Below, in pieces: positions 7,602-16,074 of a stretch of 20,989 nt of DNA. This stretch comes from CAINVV01 sp037129695. GTDB lineage: Bacteria > Bacteroidota > Bacteroidia > Bacteroidales > Prolixibacteraceae. Position numbers and translations under genes: made by a program. The DNA is taken from NCBI GenBank assembly GCA_037129695.1, contig JBAXUL010000070.1:1-20989 (forward strand), written 5' to 3'. A model generated the notes under the pieces. That model ran no database searches, had not been told where the DNA came from, and saw only the letters and a list, made by a program, of their open reading frames with translations. Each line of letters starts with the position of its first letter. Position 1 is the first letter of the stretch.

Positions 7602-8456
7602 TTAAGCATGAATGTGCCTTTCCGCATGGTAGGAGGAACGAACAAGCGGACTGCTTTCTACCATTTTGAATCCCTTTTCAAGCGCAGCTTCCCGGTATTT
7701 GATAAATATTTCAGGTCTGACATACTCCTCAATCCTGAGGTGGTGTGGTGATGGCTGAAGATATTGACCGATTGTCAGGACTCTGCAGCCGGCTCTGAGC
7801 AGATCATCCATGGTCTCAAACACTTCCTCCTCCGTCTCACCCAAACCCACCATGATTCCCGATTTCGGAACAAGACCTGAAGCTGCGATGATTTCAATTA
7901 CTTTGAGACTTCTATCATAACGGGCAATGTCGCGTACTTTTGGGGTGAGCCTCCTCACAGTCTCCATGTTGTGGGAGATCACCTCTGGACCGGCTTCCAC
8001 TATTTTTTCGATCAATTCTGCTTTGGCATAAAAATCAGGGATCAATGTCTCAATGGTGATGCCCGGATTCAGCTCCCTGATGGTTTTGATGGTCAGGGCC
8101 CAAAATGCGGCCCCGCCATCTGCAAGGTCGTCACGCGTGACGGAGGTAATTACACAATGTTTGATCTTTAGCGCATGAATTGTTTCTGCCAGCCGGTAGG
8201 GTTCTTCCAGGTCGACAGGATCAGGAATCATATTTTTCACATCGCAAAAGCGGCAGTTTCGGGTGCATTTTTCACCCAGAATCATAAAACTGGCCGTGGA
8301 GGCTCCCCAGCATTCTGCCTTGTTAGGACAATTTCCACTTACGCAGATCGTATTGAGTTTCTGGCTGGCAGCCAGATTCTTCAACGAGATATACTCCTTC
8401 CCGGATGGGAGAGGAGTCTTCATCCAAACCGGCAGTCTTTGGGTGGAAGTTGACAT
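7602..8456 (-). CDS. lipA: Lipoyl synthase
   Basis: The protein has 284 residues, normal for LipA. It has both iron-sulfur cluster motifs: the auxiliary cluster Cys38, Cys43, Cys49 (CX4CX5C) and the radical-SAM cluster Cys64, Cys68, Cys71 (CX3CX2C, CTRNCRFC). The family C-terminus RSSY is at 273-276, where the serine ligates the auxiliary cluster. The enzyme inserts two sulfur atoms into octanoyl groups on lipoyl domains of PDH, OGDH, BCKDH E2 and GcvH. Its ATG shares one base with the stop of the UbiA gene (TGATG), so it is translationally coupled as the last gene of the operon. Its place after leucine and isoprenoid genes is notable: branched-chain keto acid dehydrogenase, which makes isovaleryl-CoA, needs lipoate. 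That functional link is inference; co-location may be accidental. Confidence 0.97.
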   Translation of the reverse strand: MSTSTQRLPVWMKTPLPSGKEYISLKNLAASQKLNTICVSGNCPNKAECWGASTASFMILGEKCTRNCRFCDVKNMIPDPVDLEEPYRLAETIHALKIKHCVITSVTRDDLADGGAAFWALTIKTIRELNPGITIETLIPDFYAKAELIEKIVEAGPEVISHNMETVRRLTPKVRDIARYDRSLKVIEIIAASGLVPKSGIMVGLGETEEEVFETMDDLLRAGCRVLTIGQYLQPSPHHLRIEEYVRPEIFIKYREAALEKGFKMVESSPLVRSSYHAERHIHA

Positions 8457-9400
8457 CAGAATTTGATTAGGGTAAGAAACAGGGATGCAGCGAGTAATGC
8501 ATCAGTCAGTAAGACTGTGGCAATGTTGGCCCCCAGCGCAGGAATCAGCTTGTCCACATTGTTGTAGGATTGCAGGGTGGTTGAAGTTGCCTTGAAGATG
8601 ATTGGCAATGGAAGAAGCCCAAGATAAAGCCAAAAGGAAGAAACGCCTGCCAGGGGGAGGACCAGGATAATGGCAAATGTGGCCACAACGCCTGCCGCAT
8701 ATACGAAGGCAGCATTTTTGTACCCAAACTTGATGACCAGGTGATTCCGTCCTCCTTTCCTGTCTGCCTCCGAATCAGGGAACTGATTCAGCAAAAGCAA
8801 CAGTGCAGTTAGAATTCCGGGAGGGATAGAAACCATGATTACCTCGAAGGGAATCAACGTATTGAGCGACTGCCCGGGCGTTGCGGTAAGTGAGATAAAA
8901 GTGCCCAATACGACCATCGTTCCGAGGGTCAATCCGGAGAACAATTCTCCGAGCACCAGTTTTGTCAGTAGCGGGGTATAAAAAACAATGGAGAATGCCC
9001 CGATAAGCATAATAGCAAATACACTCCAATGTGCAGTCATTCCAAAATAGATTCCAATCGACCCCGAGATCAGCAATGTCAGAACCGCAGCAACCAATAC
9101 TTCTGATGGCTTGGTCAGTCCGGAGTTCATCATTCCGCTCCCACCGCTGAATGGCGTTCTTTTGGTGTTTTTGTCTATTCCTGTCAGGTGATCCGAATAT
9201 TCGTTGAACAAATTCACAGAAGCATGCGCCATCACTGTTCCAAAAATCAACAATGCCATGTCAATCCAACTGATCGAATGATTGGCAGGCAGATATTTGT
9301 AAGCCAATGCAATGCCGATCAGCACCAGAAGAACGGCAAGAATTAAAAAATTGGCTCTGATCTGATTGAGCCAAACCACTATTTTGTTTTGTTGTTTCAT
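8456..9400 (-). CDS. UbiA-family prenyltransferase (MenA-like)
   Basis: From the ATG at 9400 it has 314 residues. The frame continues upstream into the mevalonate kinase gene, but that would overlap by about 50 bp, whereas 9400 lies 4 bp past the kinase stop. It is a multi-pass membrane protein with about eight or nine hydrophobic helices. The first Asp-rich motif is NLFNEYSDHLTGID (63-76), followed by RTPFSGGSGMM. The second is FPDSEADRKGGR (207-218). These bind Mg-polyprenyl diphosphate. The family transfers a prenyl chain to an aromatic acceptor. The SGGSG stretch and general pattern recall MenA (1,4-dihydroxy-2-naphthoate prenyltransferase), but the acceptor cannot be fixed from sequence alone. 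Its place directly after five mevalonate genes fits consumption of isoprenoid product. Confidence 0.87.
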   Translation of the reverse strand: MKQQNKIVVWLNQIRANFLILAVLLVLIGIALAYKYLPANHSISWIDMALLIFGTVMAHASVNLFNEYSDHLTGIDKNTKRTPFSGGSGMMNSGLTKPSEVLVAAVLTLLISGSIGIYFGMTAHWSVFAIMLIGAFSIVFYTPLLTKLVLGELFSGLTLGTMVVLGTFISLTATPGQSLNTLIPFEVIMVSIPPGILTALLLLLNQFPDSEADRKGGRNHLVIKFGYKNAAFVYAAGVVATFAIILVLPLAGVSSFWLYLGLLPLPIIFKATSTTLQSYNNVDKLIPALGANIATVLLTDALLAASLFLTLIKF

Positions 9401-9404
9401 GATC

Positions 9405-10367
9405 TTAGATATTGGTGTAATGATTAAATAATTGAAAGTTTGAAGTTTGTATTTCAATAGGGTTTACGATGATGTAATCCAATTGGTTTTGCTTAAAATA
9501 ATTTTGGGTCTTCGAGCTGTTTCGGGTGATGGCCAGCATATATCCTCCTCCTCCCGATCCGCATAGTTTGAGGTAGAAATCTCCTGTCTCGATTCCGTAT
9601 TCCATGTGTTTTTTCATGGTAACGGGAATCATCTTTTCAAAAAAGGAAAGCTGAAACCTGGAATATCTTTTCATCAATAATTCAAAGGTGGCATCATCTC
9701 CGGAAACTATTGCCCAGATTGTCTGCGCAATAAGCGGGATATAGGCAGCGTTCATTTGATCCAGATAGTCCGGGTCATCGCATTTCCCCAGGAAATGGCT
9801 GACCAGTTCACCCGTTTTCCCATTGTGATGCGTTTGAATCAGGAAAAGCGTATGGGACTCCAGAAAAGGGGAAAGATCGGCGGTTTTGATCTTTTTGGTA
9901 GGAGGTTCAAAAAGAACCGGCTTTTTCAGATAGGAAGTCAACGGATCAATGCCGGAACTAACCCCGTGAAAACAAGATTCGATCCTGGACAGATGTTCCC
10001 TGGTTTCAGTTAATCCGAAAGCATCTGCATTTATTACATATCCGGCATATACCGCTGCGGTTAAAGCACCCGAACTACCGAGTCCGGATCCGAAAGGAAT
10101 GGACGACTCAAAGAATAATCCGCGTTCCAGATCATTCCTGAAATTTTCGAGGTTCAGAAAGTCGAATTGTTCCATCCCGGATTTCAGAAAATTGTACAAT
10201 CTCTTCAATTCATTTATGGGAAAGGCGACATTTTCAGACAAAAAACTGTCTGAATCATCAGCGAAACTGAACCGTCCCGAAAAGCGGTAGAATGGGACGG
10301 AGAGAGCCATCGAATTCAAAAGGATCCCATATTCTCCAAAGAGCAGTATTTTACCTGGAAAATCCAT
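9405..10367 (-). CDS. mvk: Mevalonate kinase (GHMP family)
   Basis: I place the start at ATG 10367 (MDFPGKILLFGEYG), one base past the mvaD stop. The longer frame begins at a TTG (10385) and would overlap mvaD by 17 bp. The 320-residue protein has all three GHMP motifs: PGKILLFGEYG at 4-14, the ATP loop PFGSGLGSSGALTA at 91-104, and KLCGSGGGGYML near the C-terminus. The ESCFHGVSSGID segment provides Glu130 and the likely catalytic Asp141, the arrangement found in mevalonate kinases. It would phosphorylate mevalonate to 5-phosphomevalonate with ATP in the cytoplasm. Phosphomevalonate kinase is the main alternative, since the operon has two GHMP kinases of this kind, but the FHG..SGID signature favours mevalonate kinase. 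Confidence 0.85.
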   Translation of the reverse strand: MDFPGKILLFGEYGILLNSMALSVPFYRFSGRFSFADDSDSFLSENVAFPINELKRLYNFLKSGMEQFDFLNLENFRNDLERGLFFESSIPFGSGLGSSGALTAAVYAGYVINADAFGLTETREHLSRIESCFHGVSSGIDPLTSYLKKPVLFEPPTKKIKTADLSPFLESHTLFLIQTHHNGKTGELVSHFLGKCDDPDYLDQMNAAYIPLIAQTIWAIVSGDDATFELLMKRYSRFQLSFFEKMIPVTMKKHMEYGIETGDFYLKLCGSGGGGYMLAITRNSSKTQNYFKQNQLDYIIVNPIEIQTSNFQLFNHYTNI

Positions 10368-10368
10368 T

Positions 10369-11460
10369 TCAGTTTGCTTTTTCAAGAATTAAATTTTGAG
10401 GACCGGATCCAATTTTGTCGTCTATCCATGCCCCGTTCTCGCAATATCGACTGAGCGTATTCTGAACAAAAGGAAGGACAACTTCACGCTGATCCTCAAA
10501 GTAGATCAGGTGAACATTCGGACCTGCATCAATGGTGAAAAACAGGTCGAGGCCTGTTCTTTCCCTAAAGCGAACGATTTCGTCAATGATCCGGAGGGTA
10601 TTCGGTTGGAGTAAGCGTATGCCAGGACAGGAGGAGAGCAGCAACGCATGAAGCGAAAGCGCTTCGTTTTCAGATATCTCCGCCAATGCCAGGTAATTAT
10701 TTTCCTGAATGGCCGTGGTAATTTGATCTAAATTAGTGTTCGCCTGAATTTTCCTTCCTTCCCGGTAGGGATGATTTGCCATGGAAGCATGACCGGAGCT
10801 GCTGGAGAATGATTTTTCTTCTGAGCTGACTATCAAGATAATATCCCTCATGTGATTCAGTCTGCTCTCCTCCTCCAATGGGAAAGGTGTGGCATATTCG
10901 TCGGCGGATTGACTGACTGAGGCGATTTTTCCCCAGCTTACAATTCCACCGTACACCGAACGGGATGCGCTACCGGAACCATGCCGGGCCAAAGTGGATG
11001 CCCTTCGGAAAAAATCCTCATCCGTAAATTTTCTATTTGTGACAACCTCTTCCATGCTAACCAGACAGAGTGCCATTGCAGCCATGGAAGAGGCAGAGGA
11101 GGCAATCCCTGCCGAATGGGGGAAATTATTTTCGCTTTCAAAGACGAGTCGAAAGTCTGCCAAAAAAGGTAATTCAATCAGTAATCCGCTTAGAATTCCA
11201 ACTGTTTTTTCGCTGAATTTCGCCTTCTTTTGCCCATGGAAGAGATACTCCATGTCGATTCCCTGACCGGCATGTTCCTTCGGTCTGAACGAAAGGTAAG
11301 TCGTAGTGCAGCATTGATCCAACGTCATGCTTAATGAAGCGTTTTCAGGAATTTGCCCGGCTCTTTTCCCCCAGTATTTGACCAGGGCAATATTGGAGGG
11401 CGCTTTCCAGCCAACTTTTTGGGTGTTTGTGCCAGTGGCTGTTTGATCCTTCATCATCAT
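10369..11460 (-). CDS. mvaD: Diphosphomevalonate decarboxylase
   Basis: This 363-residue protein matches mevalonate diphosphate decarboxylase. It has APSNIALVKYWGK at 20-32, NASLSMTLD at 40-48, FPHSAGIASSASS at 113-125, GSGSASRSVYGG at 161-172 and TIDAGPN at 309-315, where Asp311 corresponds to the catalytic Asp. Retention of this Asp argues for a real decarboxylase rather than the archaeal mevalonate-3-kinase branch. The reaction is ATP-dependent decarboxylation of mevalonate 5-diphosphate to IPP. The gene opens with three ATGs in a row; the first overlaps the upstream stop (ATGA), so translation is coupled to the GYDIA kinase. Confidence 0.95.
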   Translation of the reverse strand: MMMKDQTATGTNTQKVGWKAPSNIALVKYWGKRAGQIPENASLSMTLDQCCTTTYLSFRPKEHAGQGIDMEYLFHGQKKAKFSEKTVGILSGLLIELPFLADFRLVFESENNFPHSAGIASSASSMAAMALCLVSMEEVVTNRKFTDEDFFRRASTLARHGSGSASRSVYGGIVSWGKIASVSQSADEYATPFPLEEESRLNHMRDIILIVSSEEKSFSSSSGHASMANHPYREGRKIQANTNLDQITTAIQENNYLALAEISENEALSLHALLLSSCPGIRLLQPNTLRIIDEIVRFRERTGLDLFFTIDAGPNVHLIYFEDQREVVLPFVQNTLSRYCENGAWIDDKIGSGPQNLILEKAN

Positions 11461-12458
11461 GATAAATTTTGAATCAATCGTTTATGCTCCCAATCATCTG
11501 ATGGCAGCAGGGAGTGATCCGCTAATTCCTGCCTGGAAACGATCTCATTGTAATTGAAGATGGTGGTCAGATTATTTTGAGTGAAATAGTTTCGTACGTA
11601 TACTTCGGGTAAATCTGAAACTGCCAGAATAAAATCTCCTCCCCAGGAACCAAGCGACTTGATCGAACCTGGGAAATCATTGAACAGCAATTGCCTGACA
11701 GGTGTCTTGTGAATGATTTTGCCGGTAATCTCCTCATGCAGATCCATTAATGACTGAAAATCCATCAGATTTGGAGTTGCCTCCATGCGTAGGGTCAATC
11801 CGGAGATGGTTTCAATGTCACTTGTTGAAACATTTGAAAGATCAGTCTCCCCGATGCTTTTTCTGGTGTCTTGTTTCCGGTTCAGGTAAACAAAGTAAAG
11901 ATGCCTGTGGAAATGTGGCTGAAAATAGGCCGGTCGGAAGAAGGGCCTATTCTCTTCTGTTCGATAAATAATCGGTGATGTAGATCTTGCGCAGGCAATA
12001 TCGTACCCTGATCCATTAAAAATCCTGCTATTGAGAATAAACGGATCGCACCCGGCCCAGTCGGCAATGTTGGAGATCAGCGAACTGCTGGAACCAATTC
12101 CCCATGCCGGATTGAAATCCAATTCCGCCGTGACGAGATATTCCTGATCATATTGCAGAAAATCGGGATTCAGTTTTTTGGCAGCCATTAGAATCTGACG
12201 TAGCGTTTCGGATATTTCCGGCAGATTTGTAGCTGTGACACTGAAATCAGGGAGTTGGATGGTCGCGGTAAACCAGGGCTTGTCCTGAATCATTGAATTC
12301 CAAACGATCATTGATTTTCCTTCCCTGACCTGTACCGAAAGTTTCTGGCCGAATTTCAGCGGCAAGGCAAGTGATAGCGCACCTTTGAGCACCAGGTATT
12401 CTCCTGACACCATCAATTTGGCCCTCGATTCAAATATTTTTACTTCGGGTTGAGTCAT
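11457..12458 (-). CDS. GYDIA-type GHMP kinase, probable phosphomevalonate kinase
   Basis: The protein has 333 residues and GHMP-kinase architecture: AKLMVSGEYLVLKGA at 13-27, the ATP loop NPAWGIGSSSSLISNI at 116-131, and a Gly-rich GSWGGDFILA late in the chain. Residues 149-155 read GSGYDIA, the signature of the GYDIA family known mainly from Bacteroidota. No kinase in this operon otherwise accounts for 5-phosphomevalonate to mevalonate 5-diphosphate, so I assign phosphomevalonate kinase by elimination and context. The family's activity is not, to my knowledge, well established, so the substrate is inference. The gene overlaps both its neighbours by 4 bp (ATGA), the tightest coupling in the cluster, and sits between HMG-CoA reductase and diphosphomevalonate decarboxylase. 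Confidence 0.82.
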   Translation of the reverse strand: MTQPEVKIFESRAKLMVSGEYLVLKGALSLALPLKFGQKLSVQVREGKSMIVWNSMIQDKPWFTATIQLPDFSVTATNLPEISETLRQILMAAKKLNPDFLQYDQEYLVTAELDFNPAWGIGSSSSLISNIADWAGCDPFILNSRIFNGSGYDIACARSTSPIIYRTEENRPFFRPAYFQPHFHRHLYFVYLNRKQDTRKSIGETDLSNVSTSDIETISGLTLRMEATPNLMDFQSLMDLHEEITGKIIHKTPVRQLLFNDFPGSIKSLGSWGGDFILAVSDLPEVYVRNYFTQNNLTTIFNYNEIVSRQELADHSLLPSDDWEHKRLIQNLS

Positions 12459-13762
12459 ATTTCATTCCTGATTTGACCAATCAAATTTTCGACTGCAGCA
12501 TAACTTACAGTTTTGTGACTGAAATGGCTGACCGCAAATTCCCGTTCTGACTGACTCGCATGGAGTTGGGTCAATAGGTTGGCCAGATGCATTCTCATGT
12601 GACCATCCTGGATTCCTGTAGTAATCAGCGATGCGATGGCCGCAAAATTATTTGCCAATCCTGAAGCAGCTGCGATCATCATCAGTTTTTGCGCATCCGG
12701 ATGGTTCATGATGGCCATGGATTTTTTGACGACCGGATGAATTTGGGTGATGCCACCTACTGTTCCCAGGGCAAGCGGGAGTTCCAACTCATACCTGAAC
12801 TGGTTGTCGGTCAGTTGGATGGTGGTGAGGCCCTTGTAAGTTCCATCCTTTGAAGCATAGGCATGTGCGGATGCGGCGGCGGCTCTCCAGTCGTTTCCGG
12901 TGGCAAGCATGACGGCATCTATTCCATTGAAAAGTCCCTTGTTGTGGGTGACGGCTCTCTGAATGTTGAGGTTGGCGATATCCACAGCCTGCCTGAACTT
13001 TGTCGCAAATATTCTGCCGGTCATATTCTGGCTCCAGCCTGTCAGCGCTTCTACAGGACATTCCACATGGCAATTCACCCTGCAGTCGGGGGTATAGTTG
13101 GAGAGGACAGACATGATGATCTCTACATGGTTATCCGCTGTATTCAATTCGGAAAGGTTCGACAAAACAGCAGCCAATGACTCCAGACAGCTGTTGATGA
13201 AATTGGCCCCCATCGCCTCAGCCGTTTCGAAGGATACGTCCAGCTGATAATAATTATGGAGTTCCCGTGTAAGATCGATCAGTTGGATTTCTTTGATTCC
13301 ACCTCCTCTTTGTTCCATTTTTTGAGTCAGACCACCGGAGGAAAAGAGTAGTTTTTTGCGGATTTCAGGAAATAGCTTCCTGATTTGCTCTGGTATGCCA
13401 TTCCAGGTAAAGTGAACCTGCCCTTTTTTGGTCACGGAAGAGACCACCGCATGGAACCCGCCTCTGGCAGCCCAGAATTTGGCCGCCTTGGAGGCTGCCG
13501 CGATGACGGAACTTTCTTCCGTCACAAAAGGTATTGCCAGCGACTCGCCGTTCAGCACCATATTGGCTACAATACCCATCGGGACAGGAAAATTCCCGAT
13601 GTAATTTTCGACCATACCTTCAAATACCTTTTGATTTTCCACTTCCGATGCATCAAAATCATGCAGCTGATAGCCGTTTTCGACATCCAATTTTGAATGT
13701 TCGATAAGGTATTCGATCCGTTGTCCACGGTTGAGTCTTGAAAAGCCTGTCGTAATTGTCAT
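12455..13762 (-). CDS. mvaA: Hydroxymethylglutaryl-CoA reductase, class II
   Basis: The protein has 435 residues, the size of class II (Pseudomonas mevalonii-type) enzymes and without a membrane anchor. It has ENYIGNFPVPMGIV at 52-65, TEESSVIAAAS at 81-91 with catalytic Glu83, EAMGANFIN at 182-190, NKGLFNGID with Lys275, GNDWRA with Asp291, and a C-terminal GHMRMH with the catalytic His388. It interconverts HMG-CoA and mevalonate with two NAD(P)H; class II enzymes often use NADH and some work in the oxidative, mevalonate-degrading direction. Here the flanking kinases, decarboxylase and isomerase argue for the biosynthetic direction. It begins with ATG 19 bp after the fni stop. Confidence 0.96.
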   Translation of the reverse strand: MTITTGFSRLNRGQRIEYLIEHSKLDVENGYQLHDFDASEVENQKVFEGMVENYIGNFPVPMGIVANMVLNGESLAIPFVTEESSVIAAASKAAKFWAARGGFHAVVSSVTKKGQVHFTWNGIPEQIRKLFPEIRKKLLFSSGGLTQKMEQRGGGIKEIQLIDLTRELHNYYQLDVSFETAEAMGANFINSCLESLAAVLSNLSELNTADNHVEIIMSVLSNYTPDCRVNCHVECPVEALTGWSQNMTGRIFATKFRQAVDIANLNIQRAVTHNKGLFNGIDAVMLATGNDWRAAAASAHAYASKDGTYKGLTTIQLTDNQFRYELELPLALGTVGGITQIHPVVKKSMAIMNHPDAQKLMMIAAASGLANNFAAIASLITTGIQDGHMRMHLANLLTQLHASQSEREFAVSHFSHKTVSYAAVENLIGQIRNEI

Positions 13763-13781
13763 TTTCTGTAGCGCTCTGTTT

Positions 13782-14834
13782 TTATCTGGCTTTTTTTAGG
13801 GTAAGGTAGCTCGATGCCATTTTAAACCCTTCGATCTGTTCGCTGATAAATTGCTGTAATTCAGAATATTCTCCCTGACTGTGCTGGAGGAACAGCGATG
13901 CCTGCGCATAAATAGCAGGAAGAATTGATTTTTGCGTCAGGTAATATCCGTCCAGGAAATTTCTGATTCCCCCTGAAATAATCAGTTGGTTACAGGCAAA
14001 TTGATCGCCGTTGTGAACCATTTCATTGATCAGTTCAACCATTTCGTCGGCAGTAACACCTACATTGACAAAGGGCTGATATTTTGATTTTTGATTATCC
14101 GGCTGCCTGCTATTTTCTATTTGGGAGAAATTGGTACCCCCGAAAGCTCCAAATTCGATGGCTGCCAGTGGCAACTTCATCAAACTGCGGATGCTCTGAG
14201 GACCGAAACCCTGCCCGACTTCCTTGACGATCAATGCAAAATCGATGCGTTCCAAAAGTCTTTCAATGGTCTCAACCGGTGAATGGCGGATAACATTTCC
14301 TTCCGGCTGGAGAAACTCCTGCAACGGATTCACATGAATAATCAATCCATCGGCTTGAAGCCTGTCGATCAGCCTGCGTAAGGTATCAGTCTCCTTTTTT
14401 TCGACCAGCTCCTCAACCTGGGCAATCCCAAGATTGGCAAAAAATGGCTGATCGTCGCCGATAATCGGACGCAGATTAAAATCTTCAAAGTAAACATCAT
14501 CCGCCAGCAACCTCCGGCAGGAGCCTAAACCCATTCCTAATCCAAATTCATTGCATGCCTGAGCAAGGTTCCGGTTGATGGTTCCTGAAAGGGTGTGACC
14601 ACCTGTCATGCTTGAAACCCAGACGGGCACGCTCAGCGTTTTTCCGGCGAATGGAATGGGTGCCTGATTACTATCGGGGAAGCCTGAAAGCATCGGTTCA
14701 TAATAGAAACGATGATCCACCACACTGACCGGTGTTTGGGACTGAATGGCCAGTGTGATATGGTCAGACTTTCGGTCCGGTTTCTCCCGGACCAATGCTT
14801 TTCCCTGATTCTCTGACTTTTTGTTGCTTTCCAT
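13782..14834 (-). CDS. fni: Isopentenyl-diphosphate delta-isomerase, type II (FMN-dependent)
   Basis: The protein has 350 residues. Type II IDI motifs are present in order: RKSDHI at 21-26, VSSMTGG at 73-79, a flavin-binding segment around FANLGIAQ, HVNPLQE at 167-173, IVKEVGQGF at 202-210, FGGTNF at 231-236 and SGGIRNFLDGY in the C-terminal part. The enzyme uses reduced FMN, NADPH and Mg to interconvert IPP and DMAPP in the cytoplasm. It starts 2 bp after the acyl-CoA dehydrogenase stop, and so sits at the junction between the acyl-CoA genes and the mevalonate genes. That spacing means both halves are read from one transcript. Confidence 0.95.
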   Translation of the reverse strand: MESNKKSENQGKALVREKPDRKSDHITLAIQSQTPVSVVDHRFYYEPMLSGFPDSNQAPIPFAGKTLSVPVWVSSMTGGHTLSGTINRNLAQACNEFGLGMGLGSCRRLLADDVYFEDFNLRPIIGDDQPFFANLGIAQVEELVEKKETDTLRRLIDRLQADGLIIHVNPLQEFLQPEGNVIRHSPVETIERLLERIDFALIVKEVGQGFGPQSIRSLMKLPLAAIEFGAFGGTNFSQIENSRQPDNQKSKYQPFVNVGVTADEMVELINEMVHNGDQFACNQLIISGGIRNFLDGYYLTQKSILPAIYAQASLFLQHSQGEYSELQQFISEQIEGFKMASSYLTLKKAR

Positions 14835-14836
14835 GA

Positions 14837-15994
14837 TTAGAACGATTGAGGCAGGATGATATTTCGGGAGATCACCATTTTTAAAATCTCGGATGTCCCT
14901 TCCCCAATCTGAAGCAAACGCTGGTCACGGTAAAACCTTTCGATATGGTTCTCGCGCAGGAAACCGTAGGCGCCATGAATCTGAAGTGATTCATCCGAAA
15001 CCTCCTTGGCTATTTCCGAACAGTAGAGCTTTGAGATAGCGGCTTGTTTGGCAAAAGGTAACCCTGCATCTTTCAATCGGCATGCATGGTAAAGGGTATT
15101 TCTGGCCAGCTCGATTTTCGTGGCCATTTCCGCCAGTTTAAAAGATATTGCCTGAAATTCGATCAGGTGTTTTCCGAATTGCTTCCGTTTCTGTGCGTAT
15201 TCGACAGCCATTTCGAAAGCTCCCTGTGCGAGACCGAGTCCCATGGCAGCAATGGAAAGTCTGCCGGCATCCAGGGTCGAAAGCATGATCTTCATTCCCT
15301 CCCCGCGTTTCCCGAGTAGGTTTGAAGCAGGTACCGTGCAATTTTCGAAACTGAGTTTTCCGTTGTCAACAGCCCTCCACATTAGCTTTCCTTTGATGGG
15401 CGTTGTGGAATAACCCGGAATATCTCTTTCCACAAGGATGACGGATAATTCCTTCTCTCCGTTTTTCACATCCGTCACAGACTGAAGTGTAATGCCGGAG
15501 GCAATGGCGGAGGAACTATTCGTGATAAATATTTTGGAACCATTGATGATCCATTGGTCGCCTTCCATTTTTGCCACTGTTTCGACCCCTTTGGCATCAG
15601 AACCGGCATTGCTTTCTGTCAGGCCAAATGCCCACAACTTTTCGCCGGTGCATAATCCCGGCAGGTATTTTTTCCTTTGAGCCTCTGTTCCGAAGGTGTA
15701 AATGGGTGAAATTCCCAAAGAGTTGTGCGCGGCGACTGTTGCGGCAGGTGAACTGTCGATTCGGGCAATTTCCTCAATGGCAATGATATAGGAAAGATAA
15801 TCCAGCCCCTGGCCTCCATATTCTTCTGGCAGGGTGATTCCGAAGAGTCCTGCCTCTCCCATCTGCTTCGCCAGAAAAACAGGGAACTCCTCTTTCTCAT
15901 CCTGCGCGATGGCCACCGGCTTGATCACGCGTTCTGAAAATGCCCTGACCTTTTCACGGTATTCGATAGTCCTCTTGTCTAATAGTTCATTCAT
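14837..15994 (-). CDS. Acyl-CoA dehydrogenase (putative isovaleryl-CoA dehydrogenase)
   Basis: The protein has 385 residues and the full acyl-CoA dehydrogenase fold: FGLTESNAGSDAKG at 123-136, WIINGSKIFITN at 148-159, RKQFGK, and the C-terminal QIGEGTSEI. It oxidises an acyl-CoA to the 2-enoyl-CoA, passing electrons to ETF. The context with a methylcrotonyl-CoA-type carboxylase suggests isovaleryl-CoA as substrate. The catalytic base is odd for that: true isovaleryl-CoA dehydrogenases carry it in a DLER motif and have Ala in the later AGTSE. Here the DLER position reads DAGR (Gly244) and the later motif has Glu365, as in short-chain and isobutyryl-type enzymes. So the family is certain and the substrate is not. 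It ends 2 bp before fni. Confidence 0.9.
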   Translation of the reverse strand: MNELLDKRTIEYREKVRAFSERVIKPVAIAQDEKEEFPVFLAKQMGEAGLFGITLPEEYGGQGLDYLSYIIAIEEIARIDSSPAATVAAHNSLGISPIYTFGTEAQRKKYLPGLCTGEKLWAFGLTESNAGSDAKGVETVAKMEGDQWIINGSKIFITNSSSAIASGITLQSVTDVKNGEKELSVILVERDIPGYSTTPIKGKLMWRAVDNGKLSFENCTVPASNLLGKRGEGMKIMLSTLDAGRLSIAAMGLGLAQGAFEMAVEYAQKRKQFGKHLIEFQAISFKLAEMATKIELARNTLYHACRLKDAGLPFAKQAAISKLYCSEIAKEVSDESLQIHGAYGFLRENHIERFYRDQRLLQIGEGTSEILKMVISRNIILPQSF

Positions 15995-16074
15995 CTTATA
16001 TTTTTTTATTTTCCGGTTGGAAAACCCAGCAACGCTTTGACGGTTTTTGAATATTTTTCCATGTAAAATTCATT

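Noticed and set aside
9398..9457. The longer N-terminus of the prenyltransferase (19 extra residues).
   Set aside because: It would overlap mevalonate kinase by about 50 bp and adds a non-conserved stretch; the ATG at 9400 gives a normal UbiA start 4 bp after the kinase stop.
10369..11460. Mevalonate-3-kinase or phosphomevalonate decarboxylase (archaeal alternatives) instead of diphosphomevalonate decarboxylase.
   Set aside because: The catalytic Asp (Asp311 in DAGPN) and the KYWGK lysines are kept, as in true diphosphomevalonate decarboxylases.
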